From the NCBI GenBank assembly GCA_013368325.1, contig JAACJK010000115.1, positions 534,939 through 598,938 on the forward strand: DNA of 64,000 nucleotides, written 5' to 3'. How positions within the stretch are numbered: position 1 is the stretch's first letter; each line of letters starts with the position of its first letter. Origin of the DNA: Ephemerocybe angulata (taxonomy: Eukaryota > Basidiomycota > Agaricomycetes > Agaricales > Psathyrellaceae). Shown piece after piece: positions 12,001 through 25,129 of the stretch. The position numbers and the translations under genes are program-made. Below the pieces are notes generated by a model. That model searched no databases. It was given only the letters and a program-made list of their open reading frames with translations, and was not told where the DNA came from.

Positions 12001-13395
12001 ATACTACGAATGGTGAAGCTCCAGCAATTAAACCTGTGCGTCTCTTCGACATTGAAGAGACTCGGTGTGATACGATCCCATTGGTTGCAGGGACAGAACA
12101 ACCGCTTATATTTTACTTATCTCATCTTCGTGATCGGTGAGAAACGGTGGCTCAGATCCACAATTGGGCTTCTGATTTAAGTATATTTTGAGCACTTCGC
12201 GTGCGACCTTCAGCCTCATCCTTCATCGACGTGGATATTAGGCGCTGGAATCACCTCAAGTACCCCGTTTAAGATGGGATATGGGCTACGAAGGCACCCT
12301 CATCACATAGAATTCGTATCCAGGGTCCTCGGTCATCCCTGGGGTCGTGTTATCTTTATTGATTTCACTTATGGCGAGGGAGCGTGGATTAGACGAGGAG
12401 ATAAAGCATCTAGAAGATGACATCAGACATCTAGGAAGAGAAAGCGGAACAAGAGTTGAGTTGGAGTGATCAGCGCTTGATACATTGAAGAAGTCGTGTA
12501 ATCTATCACCCGCCTTCGACATTATGTCCGTAGGCGCCCATACCATTCTCATGATGACCCTGGTCGCCCTCACAGATTGCACAGACACGAGAACGGAGCA
12601 TTGACGGAATGTAAATTCACGGAGGCAAATTAGGGGCTTGTCATTGAAGGAGTAGGTGGAGCGGTTAAGTAGGCACCACCTTGGCGTTCGTACGTAGCTG
12701 CGAGCTCCGCGAGGCGTTCGGGTCCCGAAAGATGTCCAATGATCTTGGCGCAGTATCGGTGGCAAATAAGTATCAGAAGTGCTTCTCACCGCCCATGCTT
12801 CGATGTACTCCACAAACTCTGGTGGCAATGTGTGAGTGGAAGCGTCCCTCCGCAATGGTGATTATGTCTGGACGACTCTTCCCCCGGCCATCGACTTCTT
12901 CACGATTCTCGCCCAAGCCCATCATGCTGGTCATCATGGAGCAAGTCTCCCCCGCGCCGGGAGACGTGAACCGCCTCGTCTTGGACTCCAGGAAGCACGC
13001 AACACATTTCGCTGGTCTGTTCAGCTTGAGCACGAATCATAGAAGGATGCTCTGTAGTTACGTGGTTGAGGCCACTGTGTATAGCCCGACAGTGCCAAGG
13101 CGTCCTGTGTGGAGCGAGTTCGCTATTGTATTCTCAACCTCTAAATTTCATCGAGCTCGTGATGCGCGAGTCTATGTTCAGAGTATTTACTTCTATCGGG
13201 CTCGCAGGCCTAATAGTGGGCTTCGAGAATAATGGAGAAGAACAGGGGGTCCTGATTATTTTAATGCGAAGGCCTGCACCAGAGAGTAAAGTGCCGTGTT
13301 TTGAACTGGCTGGGTATGAGGTTCTGAGTCTCGGATGCGAGATGTCAGTCAATAGAAGAGTGGTAGGTAGGTAGTGCGCATACAGAGTTATCAGG
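12001..13395. other. Gene-poor stretch with a relic shared with 40.1-40.3 kb
   Basis: A minus-strand frame (12286-12855, 189 codons) contains MVWAPTDIMSK...HDFFNVSS, clearly related to a minus-strand frame at 40105-40311 (LWAPIDIMPK...HDFFDTSG). The DNA around the shared GGCGCCCA is alike over about 80 bp. Neither frame has a recognised domain. This is probably an old repeat or dead gene family. Nothing else convincing was found. Confidence 0.35.
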
Positions 13396-13490
13396 AACCG
13401 TGATCCTCCCGCTGTAGTACACGCCGGAACATGGCTCTCGCCGATCTTCGCAAGTAAGTCCTTTGGCGCCCACAACCTTTATAATAGGAC
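13396..13490 (+). promoter_or_regulatory. Conserved promoter of the first DUF6533-type gene
   Basis: AACCGTGATCCTCCCGCTG followed by CCTTTGGCGCCCACAACCTTTATAATAG lies 70-160 bp before the ATG at 13558. The same order (AACCGTGATGCTCCC..., then CCTTTGGCGCCCAGAACATGTATAAGAG) precedes the paralogue at 28331. TTTATAATA is the likely TATA box, and TTGGCGCCCA is a conserved upstream element. Confidence 0.6.
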
Positions 13491-13557
13491 ATCGACTTTG
13501 AGAATAATTCGACCAACCAATCAACAACCAATCCCAACATTCCCGGCACATACCGTC

Positions 13558-16500
13558 ATGAGTCTATCACCGGAGGAGCTAGCGGATTTGATACGGGAAG
13601 CCAATGTCTGGCTGATGCAGGATGTGGGTCCTCCATTAACGATGAAAAAGAGTATGCTAATACATAGACGACGAACGCAAGTATATTTCACGTAAGCCAT
13701 AAAATTAAGGTGGATAATTATTCTACTCACTTCTGCCTTCCCAGTTGCCTTTTTCACTTTTTATGTAAGTAATCATTCGGCATACCCTTGAGTGTTGTGC
13801 TTCGGCGCAGTCTCAATTTCTTTCGATGTTCTCTAGCTCTACCACTACCTCACAACACTTGGGGAGGAAGTGAGTGGAGAGCCTCCTTCTTGACCTTTCA
13901 TCACTGAACAGCAAACGACTTGTGCGCTTTTCTTAGGTCTCCACAATTTGGCCCCAGATATGGCGAACAGGGAAACTCCTTTTCATCCTGCTTCGATACT
14001 TCCCGATTTGCTACATTATACTGGCAATGCTCAGTGCGTTGACTGTCATGACCTTTCATCAGCTGTGTAGTCACATACGGCTTTCAGTGGAACTTAGGAT
14101 TCATATGGACATGACGTCCAAGGTATCGTACTTCACTTGTGGGCTACGCTTTCTCAGTGCTCACGCCACCCTACTCCTCAGGTCTGTCAGGGAGTGGATA
14201 TAGCTAACACATTAGGTAAGACTGGTACCTGAAGCCTCCCTCACTGCAAATATGACCCTGATCAACACCGCCGCCACCTCAGTGATAGAACGAGTTATCC
14301 TTTATGGGGCAGAAGGTTAGTGCATCAATGGATAGTGCTGTAGACACATAAGGCTCACGGTCTGGTCCCAGTTGTCATCCTCCTGTGCCTCCATGCTTTG
14401 CTAGGGGCGCGCAGGAGATATCTTGCTCTGTTGATTTTGACCTACACGGTGCATTCATATAAGTTCAAGAAGAAGGGTTTAAGGCTAATTGGAGGTATAA
14501 GGGTTTAACTATTGCAGGGCTTATTCCTGCAAGTCGGTGGGACTCTGAAGTGACAGGTAAGTTCCCGTTAACAGGGTGTTGTTTAATCATACTCACTCGG
14601 TTCAAAAACTAGCAATACCACGGTCCAAAATGGATCAAGATCTCGGGTACGGATGTACCTGGACCGGAGACCCATCACCCGGAGCTATGAAGATGAATGA
14701 AATAGCGGGATACATCGCTTTGGCAAAGGCTACATGTAGGCACCATTTCTTGTCCGCATCCTTGCCAATCATATTGAACATGGCCTCTTTGTCAAAAAAC
14801 TTGTGGGAAGTGGACGGTCGCTGCGCGCCGCAAAATCCGAGGCCATTCCTGGTCATAAATTGAATTTTAGTTGATTAGTTTGAAGAATTAAATGTATGCC
14901 CCTTTTTCTTATTCAATAGTTGCTCAAAAGCTTGCACACCATACTGTTGCAAAATTTTAATTAGTTTCTAAGAAAAATGCACTGCAAGCTGTCCTACTAG
15001 CGCCCAGCAAGCGCCCGGGGGCCGCATGGTTATGTGTCACACAAGAATGCAAGATACTGTTCCACCAACAAGTCCAGCCAAAAAGCACATACACACCTGC
15101 TAAACAGAAAGCTTAAATTTAATCATGCAATTCATCCATGTATGGGTCTCGCTCCCGCGTTCCTGGGTACTTCTGCCTTCAAACTCGCTGCTCGGGATCC
15201 TTTCCGACATAGGGCATCAACCTCTCCATCCTCTCCATCCCGCAAGACTAGGATGGTGTACTCGCGTCGTCCCATCGCAGACGCGCCTCTCGGTGCGCGT
15301 CCCTCCCAATCAACATTGATGTGATACCATTAACAGACCAGCTATGGATAGAACTACATCCTAGTCAATACGACCACCAAGGCTATGCTATATCCACCTA
15401 TCTAATCTCCAGCAACATTCCTCGGTACCCGAACGACGTCGAGCACCCCTAGCCATGCAAATCTGCTATGCAGTCAATCTGGATGGTCTCAGGGTCTTGG
15501 ACTGCGATGTACAGCCTTGGTGGTTGCTTCCAACCTGACGTGTTAATGAGTGTTAGGACGTGAGCGGTGGTGGAGATGCAGGGCGCGGAGTTGGGAACGA
15601 CGGCGCGAGTTGAACAATCACCATTCATGATCACTGTCACTCACCTTGGCCTTGAACATGAGGAACAGGTTCACCCAACCTTTACCACTGTGGTCGGAAA
15701 ACGGGTCTGGACTGCAGGCGTAAGGCAAGCGGAGGACGTGAGTGTAGCTCTGATTGATGTTCTGTGGGGCTTTCATGGCTACTGATGTGTGTGTTGGCTA
15801 GGAGGTAAGTATGCAGCTGGACGGCGAGTGAACCCGTCGATGGGTCGTGGCATTGAACGAGTATCACATCGACAGCAAGTGGTATGGTGGTGGTGGTACA
15901 ACAGATGTAGGGCATAGGTCAAGGAAACACAAGCATAGACATTCGGATCCAGCGCCAAATAGGGTCGAGGTGAACCCGATGGGAATCAAGACGAGAAAGA
16001 AGAGTATATAGCAATAATACAACAAACCTTCAGAGAAGGAAGGTGTCGAGGAATTGAACAACGGTCTGTAGGGTGGACATAACAATCGTACCACCTGCTC
16101 TACGAGGAGCCAAGAAGCGAGAAAGAGAGAAGATATGTGAGAACAATAAGAGGGAAGGCATCGAGGGCGAGAAGGTCGAAGGGGACGCCGGCCACCAATA
16201 CGAGGATCGTAATGAGGAATGTACCAGCCTAGAAGGTGAACTGCGGCACCTGCGTGTACGGCGTATGATCCGTGGCCCATCTGGATCACACCGTCGACCC
16301 TCCAATACCCCGTCTTGCTCTCCCACTCGCTCTCCGGCTCCCACTTGTAGCTCGAGCTCCACCCGGAGAAGACATACAGCGTGATAATGGTGTAAAGACG
16401 AGTCCGACGGTGGTGATCGCGAGTGACGGCGTGCGGGTGTAGCGGGCTGCGCCTCATTGCGGTGAGTGTGAGGGATGGTGGCCGGGCAAGAGTGCTCAGC

Positions 16501-19500
16501 GGCTAAGCTATAATCGGTGGTGCGATATGAGATGCCGTTTCGCCTGTGTTTGGCGCCGTCACCACCACCGTCGTCGCCATCGTTGATGCCTGGCCGGGTT
16601 TGGACAGGAGATTTGGGAGTCGCTTCGCAGCTGCTGAGCCTCCTTCGTGCTGAGTATCGGGCATGTGTGGAAAGCGAGTGGGGATCGGGTAGAGAGGACT
16701 GCTGAAAGAGACGTCGTGTATGTTGTCCATAGCTGGTAAATCAAAATGACCGTGAGTCGTGCATCGCGCTGCAATTAGCGCAAAGAACTCACCATGTACC
16801 CTAGCCAACCGAAGATAAGTCTACCCCAGCCTCTCGATCCACCCTGCCCCCTGCCTCTACGACTGGCATCCCTTCGTAGGTCTCGAAATCACCATCTTTA
16901 CGACAACATGTTGGACACGGCGAGTACGAGGCTGGCTCTGGGATGCAAGGAAAGTCATTCGTACTTCCCGTTTGCAGCGCGATATTGACCCACCTTTTCG
17001 GATGTTGGAGGGTAAAGGTTGTAGAGATTCGCCGAGACTGGACAGTGGAGACTCGAGAGGAGAGAGGAGAGAGGACGCGATGCAGAAATGGGCCTCACTG
17101 CAGGACGATTTAGAACTCCGTCACTGCATGTGATCGTTTCACGGAGCCCCTGAGATTCATTCCTCAACCTATGCGTGCTGTCGGCGCCTGGAATACGTGA
17201 GGGGGAAAGTGGGATTTGAGTTCGTCGTCGGCATAGCGCATATATCAAGGTCTTCGACAACGTAAGTGCGCTATATCTCACCGAAAGGACCTCGAACTCA
17301 CCGTCAAGCCGTAGAATGTGCTGGGGTGTTCAAGGGTGGCCGTCCGACTGCTGCGATGCTGAGCGCTGAGTTCCGCTGATCTATGCACGTTGCATTCGAC
17401 AACAGGGCTTGCGAAAGCGAGATGGTGGTGCCTGGAAAGGCCTAGATGCGAAGGGTGAGTATACTTCCCCACACCGTCATTGCATGTTATCGAGTTCGGT
17501 GCGAGTGCTCGATGCGCTGCGCCCGTAATGGTGCTAAGGCTGGGGTTCCGAGGTGAGGATCTCATCGTACTGACTGGAATTCTCTTTCCACTTCTCCCAC
17601 AGTCCTACAGACTCAAGGAAAGAGGAATGATATGCACGATGGCCCAGCATACATCATCGGACATGATTGTGCAGTGCGATTTTCCGTCGCAATAACCAGA
17701 ACTCATTCAGATTGCTAAAGAAATCATATCCTGCCCAATGTCCCTTCAAAGGAGAATGAAAGATATGAGGAGATACGCACTATTCACAGCAAGCCACGCA
17801 ACCCACTCCATACTATCCAGGTACTTGGGAAACATTACTGTCGCTTCAAGTTGCCCTTAACCAGCGCGGCATCGGCGAACGGGCTGCACAGATAAATGTT
17901 GGATAAATGTAAGTTGTGGTTGTGCAAGGGACATTGAAAGTGAACGTAAAAAGACGAGCATCGGGCCATGAAAGGAATGGTTGGTACACTATACACCAAA
18001 ACACGGTGCACACCTTCGCGAATCGCGAAGTGGTTCCCGCAGGACACTATTACTACAGGTATAGGAAAGCAGAATGATTATATCATGATGAAAAGACATG
18101 CAAAAAAGGAGGCATGCAAAGAAAGAATATGTGCAACGAAAGATTCTGGTTAGACCTCCATTTTATTACCTGCATCATACCGAACAGTTGTGCGTTGGCG
18201 AATCAAACCTAGCCTCGCACCCCGGACCGGGTGAAGCACAACACGTACATAGTCGACCGAAGCAGGAAGCAGCACGAAGAACTCAAAGCCGCTGTCGGCC
18301 GTATGTACTAGCAACGGAAAAGGTAGGCCAGCCGGCTGTGGTCTTCCAGCCTGCTGCCTGGAAGCCTAGCAGCGCAGAGGGTGCGTCGTCGACGGGACAC
18401 GGTGGGTGAATGGAAACCGACGGCGCCCCACTTCGATTAGCTTTGTGGAAGTGCGGGTGCTCACTGAGGATCTCGTTTTGAGGCGAGAGGGAGAGGCTAT
18501 GGTAGGAGAGCCGAAACAGGTAAGTATTCAATCCAAATGAAGTCAGAATCTTGCTTACCATTTATCAGGCGACGAGCCCGACGTTGGTTGTGGCCACGAT
18601 GGGCTGTGGGCTGTGGGCTGCGGGCAGGGCGAAATGCAGCGCTGAGGGGGTAGAGAAACGGCTCAATGGTGAGAGAGCCCGTGTGGAGTCGTTGTCGAGG
18701 ATGCGCGCCAAAGACCGCGAATGTGCCTCAGAGCTTTGGCGCGTTGGCGGGTGGAATTGGTGAATGCCTTGGTTGCGCCGCTGGGCTCGTTGCTGTGAAA
18801 GAGGTGATGATTGGTGAGCCTTGCACGCATTCTGAGGCTCAGTGAAGCTCACCGAATCTCATTTCTAGCTTTTGCCTACACTCCACGCCGTGCACCCATC
18901 GCACAGTTCCAGCCGCTGCTCCTGGCCAAACATCTACACACCAACATCGTCGGTCTCATCGTCTTGATATTCCGGCTGGCCGTGGTGAGTCTGCTTTCGA
19001 CTCTGTACCGGGTGCCGATGATGTTGGCGGCCAGCGTCGTGGAGACGAAGCGACGGGGATGTTCGGAAGGTGAGTATTGAGTTCGCTTCATGATTTCGTT
19101 GTGCTGCGCCAAGCCACCCACAGCCGCCGCGTGTACGTCGCTGGCGCCCCTCAAACACCAGCGTATTTTCGGACTCGGTTTGTCGATGTGGAGTTGTGCG
19201 ACGGGTGCTGGTGCTGCGTTCTTGAGCTCACCTTGCGCTAGCAGAGACGGTATGTTCTTGCGATGATCCCATGGCTGCTCCGTGTGCAGTCTTGTATGCT
19301 GTTGTGTGATCTAGGATTATGCTTGTCACTGCTTGAGGGCTGGCTGTCCTGCGGGGGATGACCATTGTGATAGTGATGGGTCAGAGAAAAAACAAATATG
19401 TTCGGGTTGCGCATAATATACAGGGTAGAGAACGGGAAAGAGGTGAGCACTGTTGGGAGGCAGCAGCAATGAGGAGGTGCAGTGCGGATTGTTCAAGTTC

Positions 19501-22500
19501 ATCCGGTCAGCGCACGCCGCGCACAACTGCAAAACGACACACTCACCAGCCCACTGAATCCTCCCATCTCCAGCATCGAGCTCAACAACAAGCTCATCCA
19601 AGCCCAACTACGACCACAGCATACTTATCGACAACGAAGACTCGACAGCTTTCCCTCCCGGTGATGGCACATTGGCCTCTTTCGGGCACTTGCCCACTCT
19701 GCGACGGCATGGGCAGCGACTTGATGGCCTGCCGTGGACGGCGAGTGTCCAGTGGGCTTAGAGAGGGAGAGACGACTCGCTCTGGGCCTAGTCGATTGAC
19801 GATGAGTGCGTCTGGTGGTACGGCGCGTCGACTACAGGTGTACGGTCAGTATTTCATCCTACTATGGTGACTACACTTACCCTTTCTCTAGTCATCCCCG
19901 CCCTACTGACAATGCACTCGCCCAAGAAATGGCCTGGGAGGAATCCGAGAGGTCAGTCACCGCGCGTCCACCGTTGACTATCGCGCCGGCTTACGTCGCT
20001 CCCATACCAGCCCAATCGGCCCCACGCGACAACGACGCCATGGGGTAGACACCTGGGTGTTCTACACGGGTGGTACAGTCACTACAGGGTCAATGCAAGG
20101 TCAGTATCGATATCTAGACGCGCTGAGGACCAGCACTGCTCACATCTCGCTGATATGTGCAGGCCCAACTTATTAAACTTGCCATCCCGTCGCCATCGAG
20201 CACCCTCCACACATCCACGGCTCCCACAGTGTCCTGCGCACCGTCTTCCGTGGACCGTGGACCCGTCATCGCTCTCGCTGCACGCGATGTCCTGGACGAT
20301 GGTGAGTACTACAGTCCGTTCTTAATCAAGTAGGTGGTTAAACATGAGTACGGCTCTGGTATCGTGATTCAACTGAACTCACCTTGTCGCATCCTCGCAT
20401 AGCGCATCCCCTTCAGCCAAGCGTTGGTTAGGTGCTCCCCGTTTGGCTGAAGGCGTCGTCCAGTCATCGCGTCGGCTGTTTTGTTGATCCTGCGGCGTGG
20501 TGTCGTCCGCGGTGTGAGCTGACTCGGTGTTCTTCCTCCTCTTCGGGTTATCGCCAGGCCGAGGAGGGGCGCCGTCGCACGCCCATCCAGTGACTCTTTT
20601 GAATTGAATTTGCGCCGGGACACTGGGACATCCGGGTGCTGGAAATCGTGCTGTCGGTATCGAACTTGGGGATGCGCTGTGCGAGTCGACGGTTCTCGTT
20701 TGCAAGGTAGCGATGGTTTCGGAGGTGCCGAAGTTCGCTCGACGTGCACCGACTTTGAGGTGCCGAAGCAGGTGAGTCCGCCGTCCAGCTGAAGGTACAA
20801 TGAGCACCAGAGTAACTCACCAATAACTCACCTCCCTTATCGCACCTCCACGAACACCTTTGGCTCCTATCCCATCCTTACCTACCACATGTCAGCTTTC
20901 CGGGCTCGCTGCTTCAACGCTGCTCCAGCATCCCGCTTCCAAAACAACAACTTGAAAGGCACGAAAGCTGCGGCTACATGAATGTAAGTAGCCGTTCCTT
21001 TCGAACTCTGCAACGACGATGACAGATGTCGGCTCACCAATACCCCTAGTCCAACCCTAGTGGACGGCAACCGGTCTGTGCGATGGCGGAACGAAAGAGG
21101 TGTAGGGTGTGGCATCCGGTGGGGCTTGAGGTATAGGTAGTATCGCGCGCCGCCTTGCGTCTGGGACTGTACATACAGGTCAGTACAACGGCGAGGATGA
21201 TGAGGGAATACGCACGAAAAGCATCAAGCTCTGCGTAAACTGGCTCTGCGTGTGCGTCGCCGTTAGCATCCGCCCGTCCATATCCCGCTCATCGGCATCC
21301 TCCGCATCCAGGAAACTCGTTGTGAGTTGTGACAAGGACACCATAGTCCTTTCATCCACCACCGCCTTCGTATCCGCCGTTCGCAGCAACGGTTCGCTTG
21401 AAATTCGAGTGCGAATCCGACGTGCTTGTTACCGTGGTTGGGACGGGTGCGGGCGTGGAGGAGACGTAGATGGGGGAGGGCGCGGGTGCAGGAGAGGGCA
21501 GTGATGCGGCGAAGGTGCGCAGCGGCTGAGTTATGGTGGGACAGCGCTGGGCTGGGCCTGAGATGGTGGACCCATCGGCGAGGTTGACGTAGTACTATTT
21601 GGTCGGAGCGGTTGTGACATTGGAATTCTGATTCCGAGAGCGAGGGTTAGCTCGATGGTGGGAAAAGGGTGGGTGGTAGTCTTCCGTCCCCGGCGTCGTT
21701 GGGCGGGAGAAGAGATGTTGCGTCGGTTGTGGTCGATTTGAGGCCACGGTTTCGACCCTGGCATGTTGGTACACAGACGGCCGACGACTCGGCGACGAGC
21801 GTGTGGTGCAATCGAAGGGCTTTAAAACGAAGTGTTGGGACAGGGTAGGTATTCGTCGACGGCTCGGTGTCGACTGGGCTATTCAAGGTGAGTCCACTGC
21901 TAGGTGCCGGGAAGGGAATCTGACTCGACCTCTACTTAACTCTATTCGGACGTCGGCTTCCACCGTCCTCCTCCTGCGTGTTCATCTTTCGCTCGTCGTC
22001 CTAGACGGATCTGGTCGTCTTCGCCAACTTGTCGAGACTTGAGCGTTTTGGTGCGGCTGAGTGCGATAAAGCACGTCGTGCTTGATGTGGGCAACCGATG
22101 GCGGTAAACGGGATCAATCATCATAATGGCGAAAGGCAAAGGCCGTGATGACACGCAGCAACACGGAAACACAGGAATTTTAATTTTTTGGCTGGCCAAA
22201 ATTGCTGGGCAAGATAGAATTACTGTATATAATGAAATGATATTGCCTTGCAACCAGATAATGAGACTTCTGAGTTATTAAGGAAATAAGAATGGCACCG
22301 GGAGTTGAACCCCTGAACTCTTGGATCTTGGATCTTGGCAACCACGTGCCATCAAAGTCACGTTGCTTTATTTCCGGAAATTGCTTGGCGCAATTTCCGC
22401 CGCGGAAAGTACCCGATTCCATAAATGGCCTCGGAATTAGCCATGACTGTCCTGATGCTATCCGTGTTCCTGGTTCGTTACAAAAACACGACGGGCACAC

Positions 22501-23154
22501 TATTACATGTCCTTCGTCGAGATAGCGGTGTGCACATCTTTTCACTGATAGGTATGATCCAATATGCTACATCCTTGCACCGTTGGTTGATGGTAATGTC
22601 AGCATACCGACTCGCTTCTGCGTTGACCAGCAGGTTTGCAGAGGTACGAGCTCCAGCCCTGCAGTGAAGTCATGTAACTTACGCTTTACTACGCAGTTGC
22701 TCGGATTCTACAATATTCCGTCTGCGTGAGTGCTGCAATCATCTCCGGCTGTATCAGCAGTTCATCTTCATATCAATCCGGTAGTATTCTGAGCAGGTAG
22801 ATATTGTTTTAAACCTTCACATCGGCACGTGTTTTCAGCCTTACAATGTGTATTAGTGCCCAGGAGACTGTAGTCCCTATCCTGGCATGCCGCCTCCTTC
22901 TCAACATGCGAAAGACCGAGGATCCCGGCGTCCAAAAATCCGTCTCGTCACTCCTCTTCGGACCACCTGTCCCAGGAGATAACTCAGAGGACAACGATGA
23001 CGATGAGCCTGTAGGGATACGACTGAGGCCGGTACGGCGCTTTGCGGGTCTCGGACGCCAGGGGGATGTTAAAGGTGGCACGGCGAGGCGCGACGCGGAG
23101 GCTGAAGTAGGCACAATTCTTGCCAGTGAGGGAAATGGGGAGTTGCGAGCCTGA
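13558..23154 (+). CDS. DUF6533-type seven-helix membrane protein, with the 7.6-kb element in an intron
   Basis: The start is MSLSPEELADLIRE..., exon 13558-13623. Recognisable later exons are: LYHYLTTLGEE (about 13839-13871); VSTIWPQIWRTGKLLFILLRYFP... (from 13937), the family hallmark; VCQGVDIAN (about 14181); and AIPRSKMDQDLGYGCTW...IALAKAT (to 14735). The next exon starts at 22441 with MTVLMLSVFLVRYKNTTG..LRRDSG. The last exon ends ..ACRLLLNMRKTEDPG plus an acidic tail (stop 23152-23154). The intron 14736-22440 is about 7.7 kb, because the long repeat sits in it; the matching intron in the paralogue at 28331 is about 66 bp. Donor, acceptor and phase are kept, so a product is possible if the long intron is removed. 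Proteins of this family are integral membrane proteins of unknown role in Agaricomycetes. The small middle exons were placed only approximately. Confidence 0.7.
14837..22436. mobile_element. Long repeat, copy 2, complete, about 7.6 kb, inserted in an intron
   Basis: The left end is CCGAGGCCATTCCTGG (14837) and the right end, reversed, is CCGAGGCCATTTATGG (ending 22436): an 11-bp perfect, 14/16 overall terminal inverted repeat. Bases 15310-22436 equal 1-7127. Alignment of the host gene with its paralogue breaks at about 14812 on the left and resumes at 22437 on the right, so 14813-14836 is either flank or element. No target-site duplication could be defined. No transposase is encoded, so any movement would depend on an enzyme from elsewhere. 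The near identity of the two copies indicates very recent duplication, or an assembly artefact. Confidence 0.75.
22290..22353 (-). other. tRNA-like sequence (copy 2)
   Basis: Identical to 6981-7044. It has the same acceptor-like pairing and A/B-box-like segments, with the same degenerate anticodon arm. Confidence 0.4.
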
Positions 23155-24010
23155 ACCTCACAGTCTGCAGGCGATTAGTATTGGAATTTACTTTCTCTCA
23201 TGTGCTTCATTATCGCCTCATCTCCCTATTTATTGATTGTATAGTTGTTTTCCTTTTTTCTTTTCTTATTTTATACCAGTATTTCGCTTCCTTGCTGCGC
23301 TTCAGTATTTATCGTAGCCTCGATGACGGTACTGGAATTTCATAAATTCTATGGTGCACAAGGGACGAGTAAATATCACCCTCTTCAGTTGCATGTTCCA
23401 GCCACAGAGTCTAATTGCTGCTGAGCTCCACTCTTCCGGTAAAGGAAATTGCGAGAGATATTCTGGGCATTCCTGGTGACCTCGGTCGTCGAATACGACA
23501 TGAACGACGCGACTTCCCTGCCGTCGTCACGGCTGGCATTTCCGCGATCTTCCCATTCGCACCATCGTTGGTCCGATGTGAAGACTGATATGCGGGAAGC
23601 ACCATGGGGTTGCCAAGGAACAAAGCGGGTGAATTTGGGACTGAGTTTCGATTGCAAAATCTCGAGGGCACGCACACGCGCACACACTGTACGCCTCATG
23701 GGCGTAAATCCACGCGAATAGAGCTACATATTTACTTTCCCCTGTGTTTCAGCACAGGTGGTTTATCGGGGGACGTGAGGTAGAATTATCCCTGTACCGA
23801 GATCTCCGATTTGCTGAAAAGTGAATCGAATGGATGTCGCCGCTTCGATTACTCACCGCATCTGTTCACTGCGAAGCCTTGGTAAATTGTGTTCGGTTGA
23901 GGAGATGCGGGGGAGGGGGGAGGCTGGCGCAACGACTCGGAGATCTCCTGGGCTATACATCATTACATTTGGGCACAGTGTTGCATGCCTAAACTGGGGG
24001 CGGGGGCAAT
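23155..24010. other. 3' flank of the DUF6533-type gene, no gene seen
   Basis: This is A/T-rich 3' flanking sequence (about 23160-23390) that resembles the 3' flank of the paralogue (30307-30520: shared TTATTT..TATACCAGTAT..., ..GGAATTTCATAAATT..ATGG). Nothing convincing follows. Confidence 0.5.
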
Positions 24011-24019
24011 TTTACCATA

Positions 24020-24330
24020 CTCTATAGGGTCGGAGTATGCTGACCGTACCAATGATTTCGTCCCGGTATAACACAAAGTATTGGTCGCTCGGCTCTGTTT
24101 GGGCGTCTATGATGGCTATCCGGGATGGAATGCGTCGGAGAATGTATCGACCCTCTGGCTCAAGAGGTATCTCAATTGTAGAGTGCTGACTCTGCGATAG
24201 CGTGCACGTAGATAATTGGGGCTCTACGAGGTTGGTAAGCTGGGACTGCAATGTGTCATGCGAGTCAGCGAGCATCCGCCCAATTCATACTCACTAGCCG
24301 GCTGTCCCTCCTGACCTTCTCCCTCCTTGT
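24020..24330 (+). repeat. E2 dispersed repeat, left-part fragment
   Basis: GAGAATGTATCGACCCTCTGGCTCAAGAGGTATCTCAATTGTAGAG matches 9640-9720, and GCGAGTCAGCGAGCATCCGCCCAATTCATACTCACT matches 9850-9887. On the minus strand a frame MLADSHDTLQSQLTNL...GRYILRRIPSRIAIID is partly shared with the minus strand of copy A (MLADS...). This suggests the ancestral E2 also carried a minus-strand coding segment. Confidence 0.6.
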
Positions 24331-25129
24331 CCAGACTGGTGGATAGGCATCAAGCCCTAGATAAAAGCAAGCGGTAGGCGTCGGCGTGCGCGGCGAGAGG
24401 CGCACGCATCACTTCGGTCACGGTGATACTCGCTTGATACTCGCTTTAGAAGTTGGTAACACCGCTTCCATCCTTCTGACCGACCTTCGATAGTCGCGAT
24501 GTCTGATATTCTTGGATGCTTCAGAAGTAGAGTCCACCAGATGGGCAACGAAATAGGACAGGGCCTACTATCGCCGATGCGCCTTGGGCACTGCGGAAGC
24601 CGTTCCCGACCATGCGACCCGCCGATGTCCGATTCGGAATTACCGTGGGCGAACTACCTGACTTGGTTATAGGCCTAGGAGGTGGCCACGTTGGTAGAAT
24701 AAAGAAGGGATCCAAGCACTCCGAGTCCGCACTAGTTCCTAGAAGCCTCGTATCGACGGGGTGCTTCGGTCAAGAACCCACGGTTAGAAGCGGTAAGCAG
24801 AGATGCGATGAAAGTACCTGGCAAACCCTGTGAATCGGCAGAAGCAGATATGCGGGTGCTGGCGCTGAGAAGCATGAAAATGCCGGTTCTCAGAGCGCCG
24901 AATGCTTAATAGGCGGGACGTATACTCTCTAGCGCCCACCCGTGTTTGCTCCTTTGTTCATTTGACCTTGTTCTTGATGCTTCTCCCCGCCTCATGACTG
25001 TAGACGCACAATAGTCCCCGTCGCGGGCACTGTAAACTGTGGTATACACGCCTGGGATATAATCTGGGAAGCATCTGCGTCTGCGGTGTGAAGTGAGGTG
25101 CCCGTAAATGGACGTCTATTCATTAACGT
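24331..25129. other. Intergenic, no feature seen
   Basis: Short frames only, without family motifs or paralogues in the window. Confidence 0.5.

Noticed and set aside
14813..14836. 24 bp between the end of gene homology and the inverted repeat, as part of the element or as a target duplication
   Set aside because: It matches neither the paralogue nor the right flank, so no duplication could be defined.
14837..22436. Helitron interpretation of the long repeat (TC start, 3' hairpin)
   Set aside because: It has terminal inverted repeats and no CTRR end, the hairpin is 37 bp from the end, and no Rep/helicase is present.
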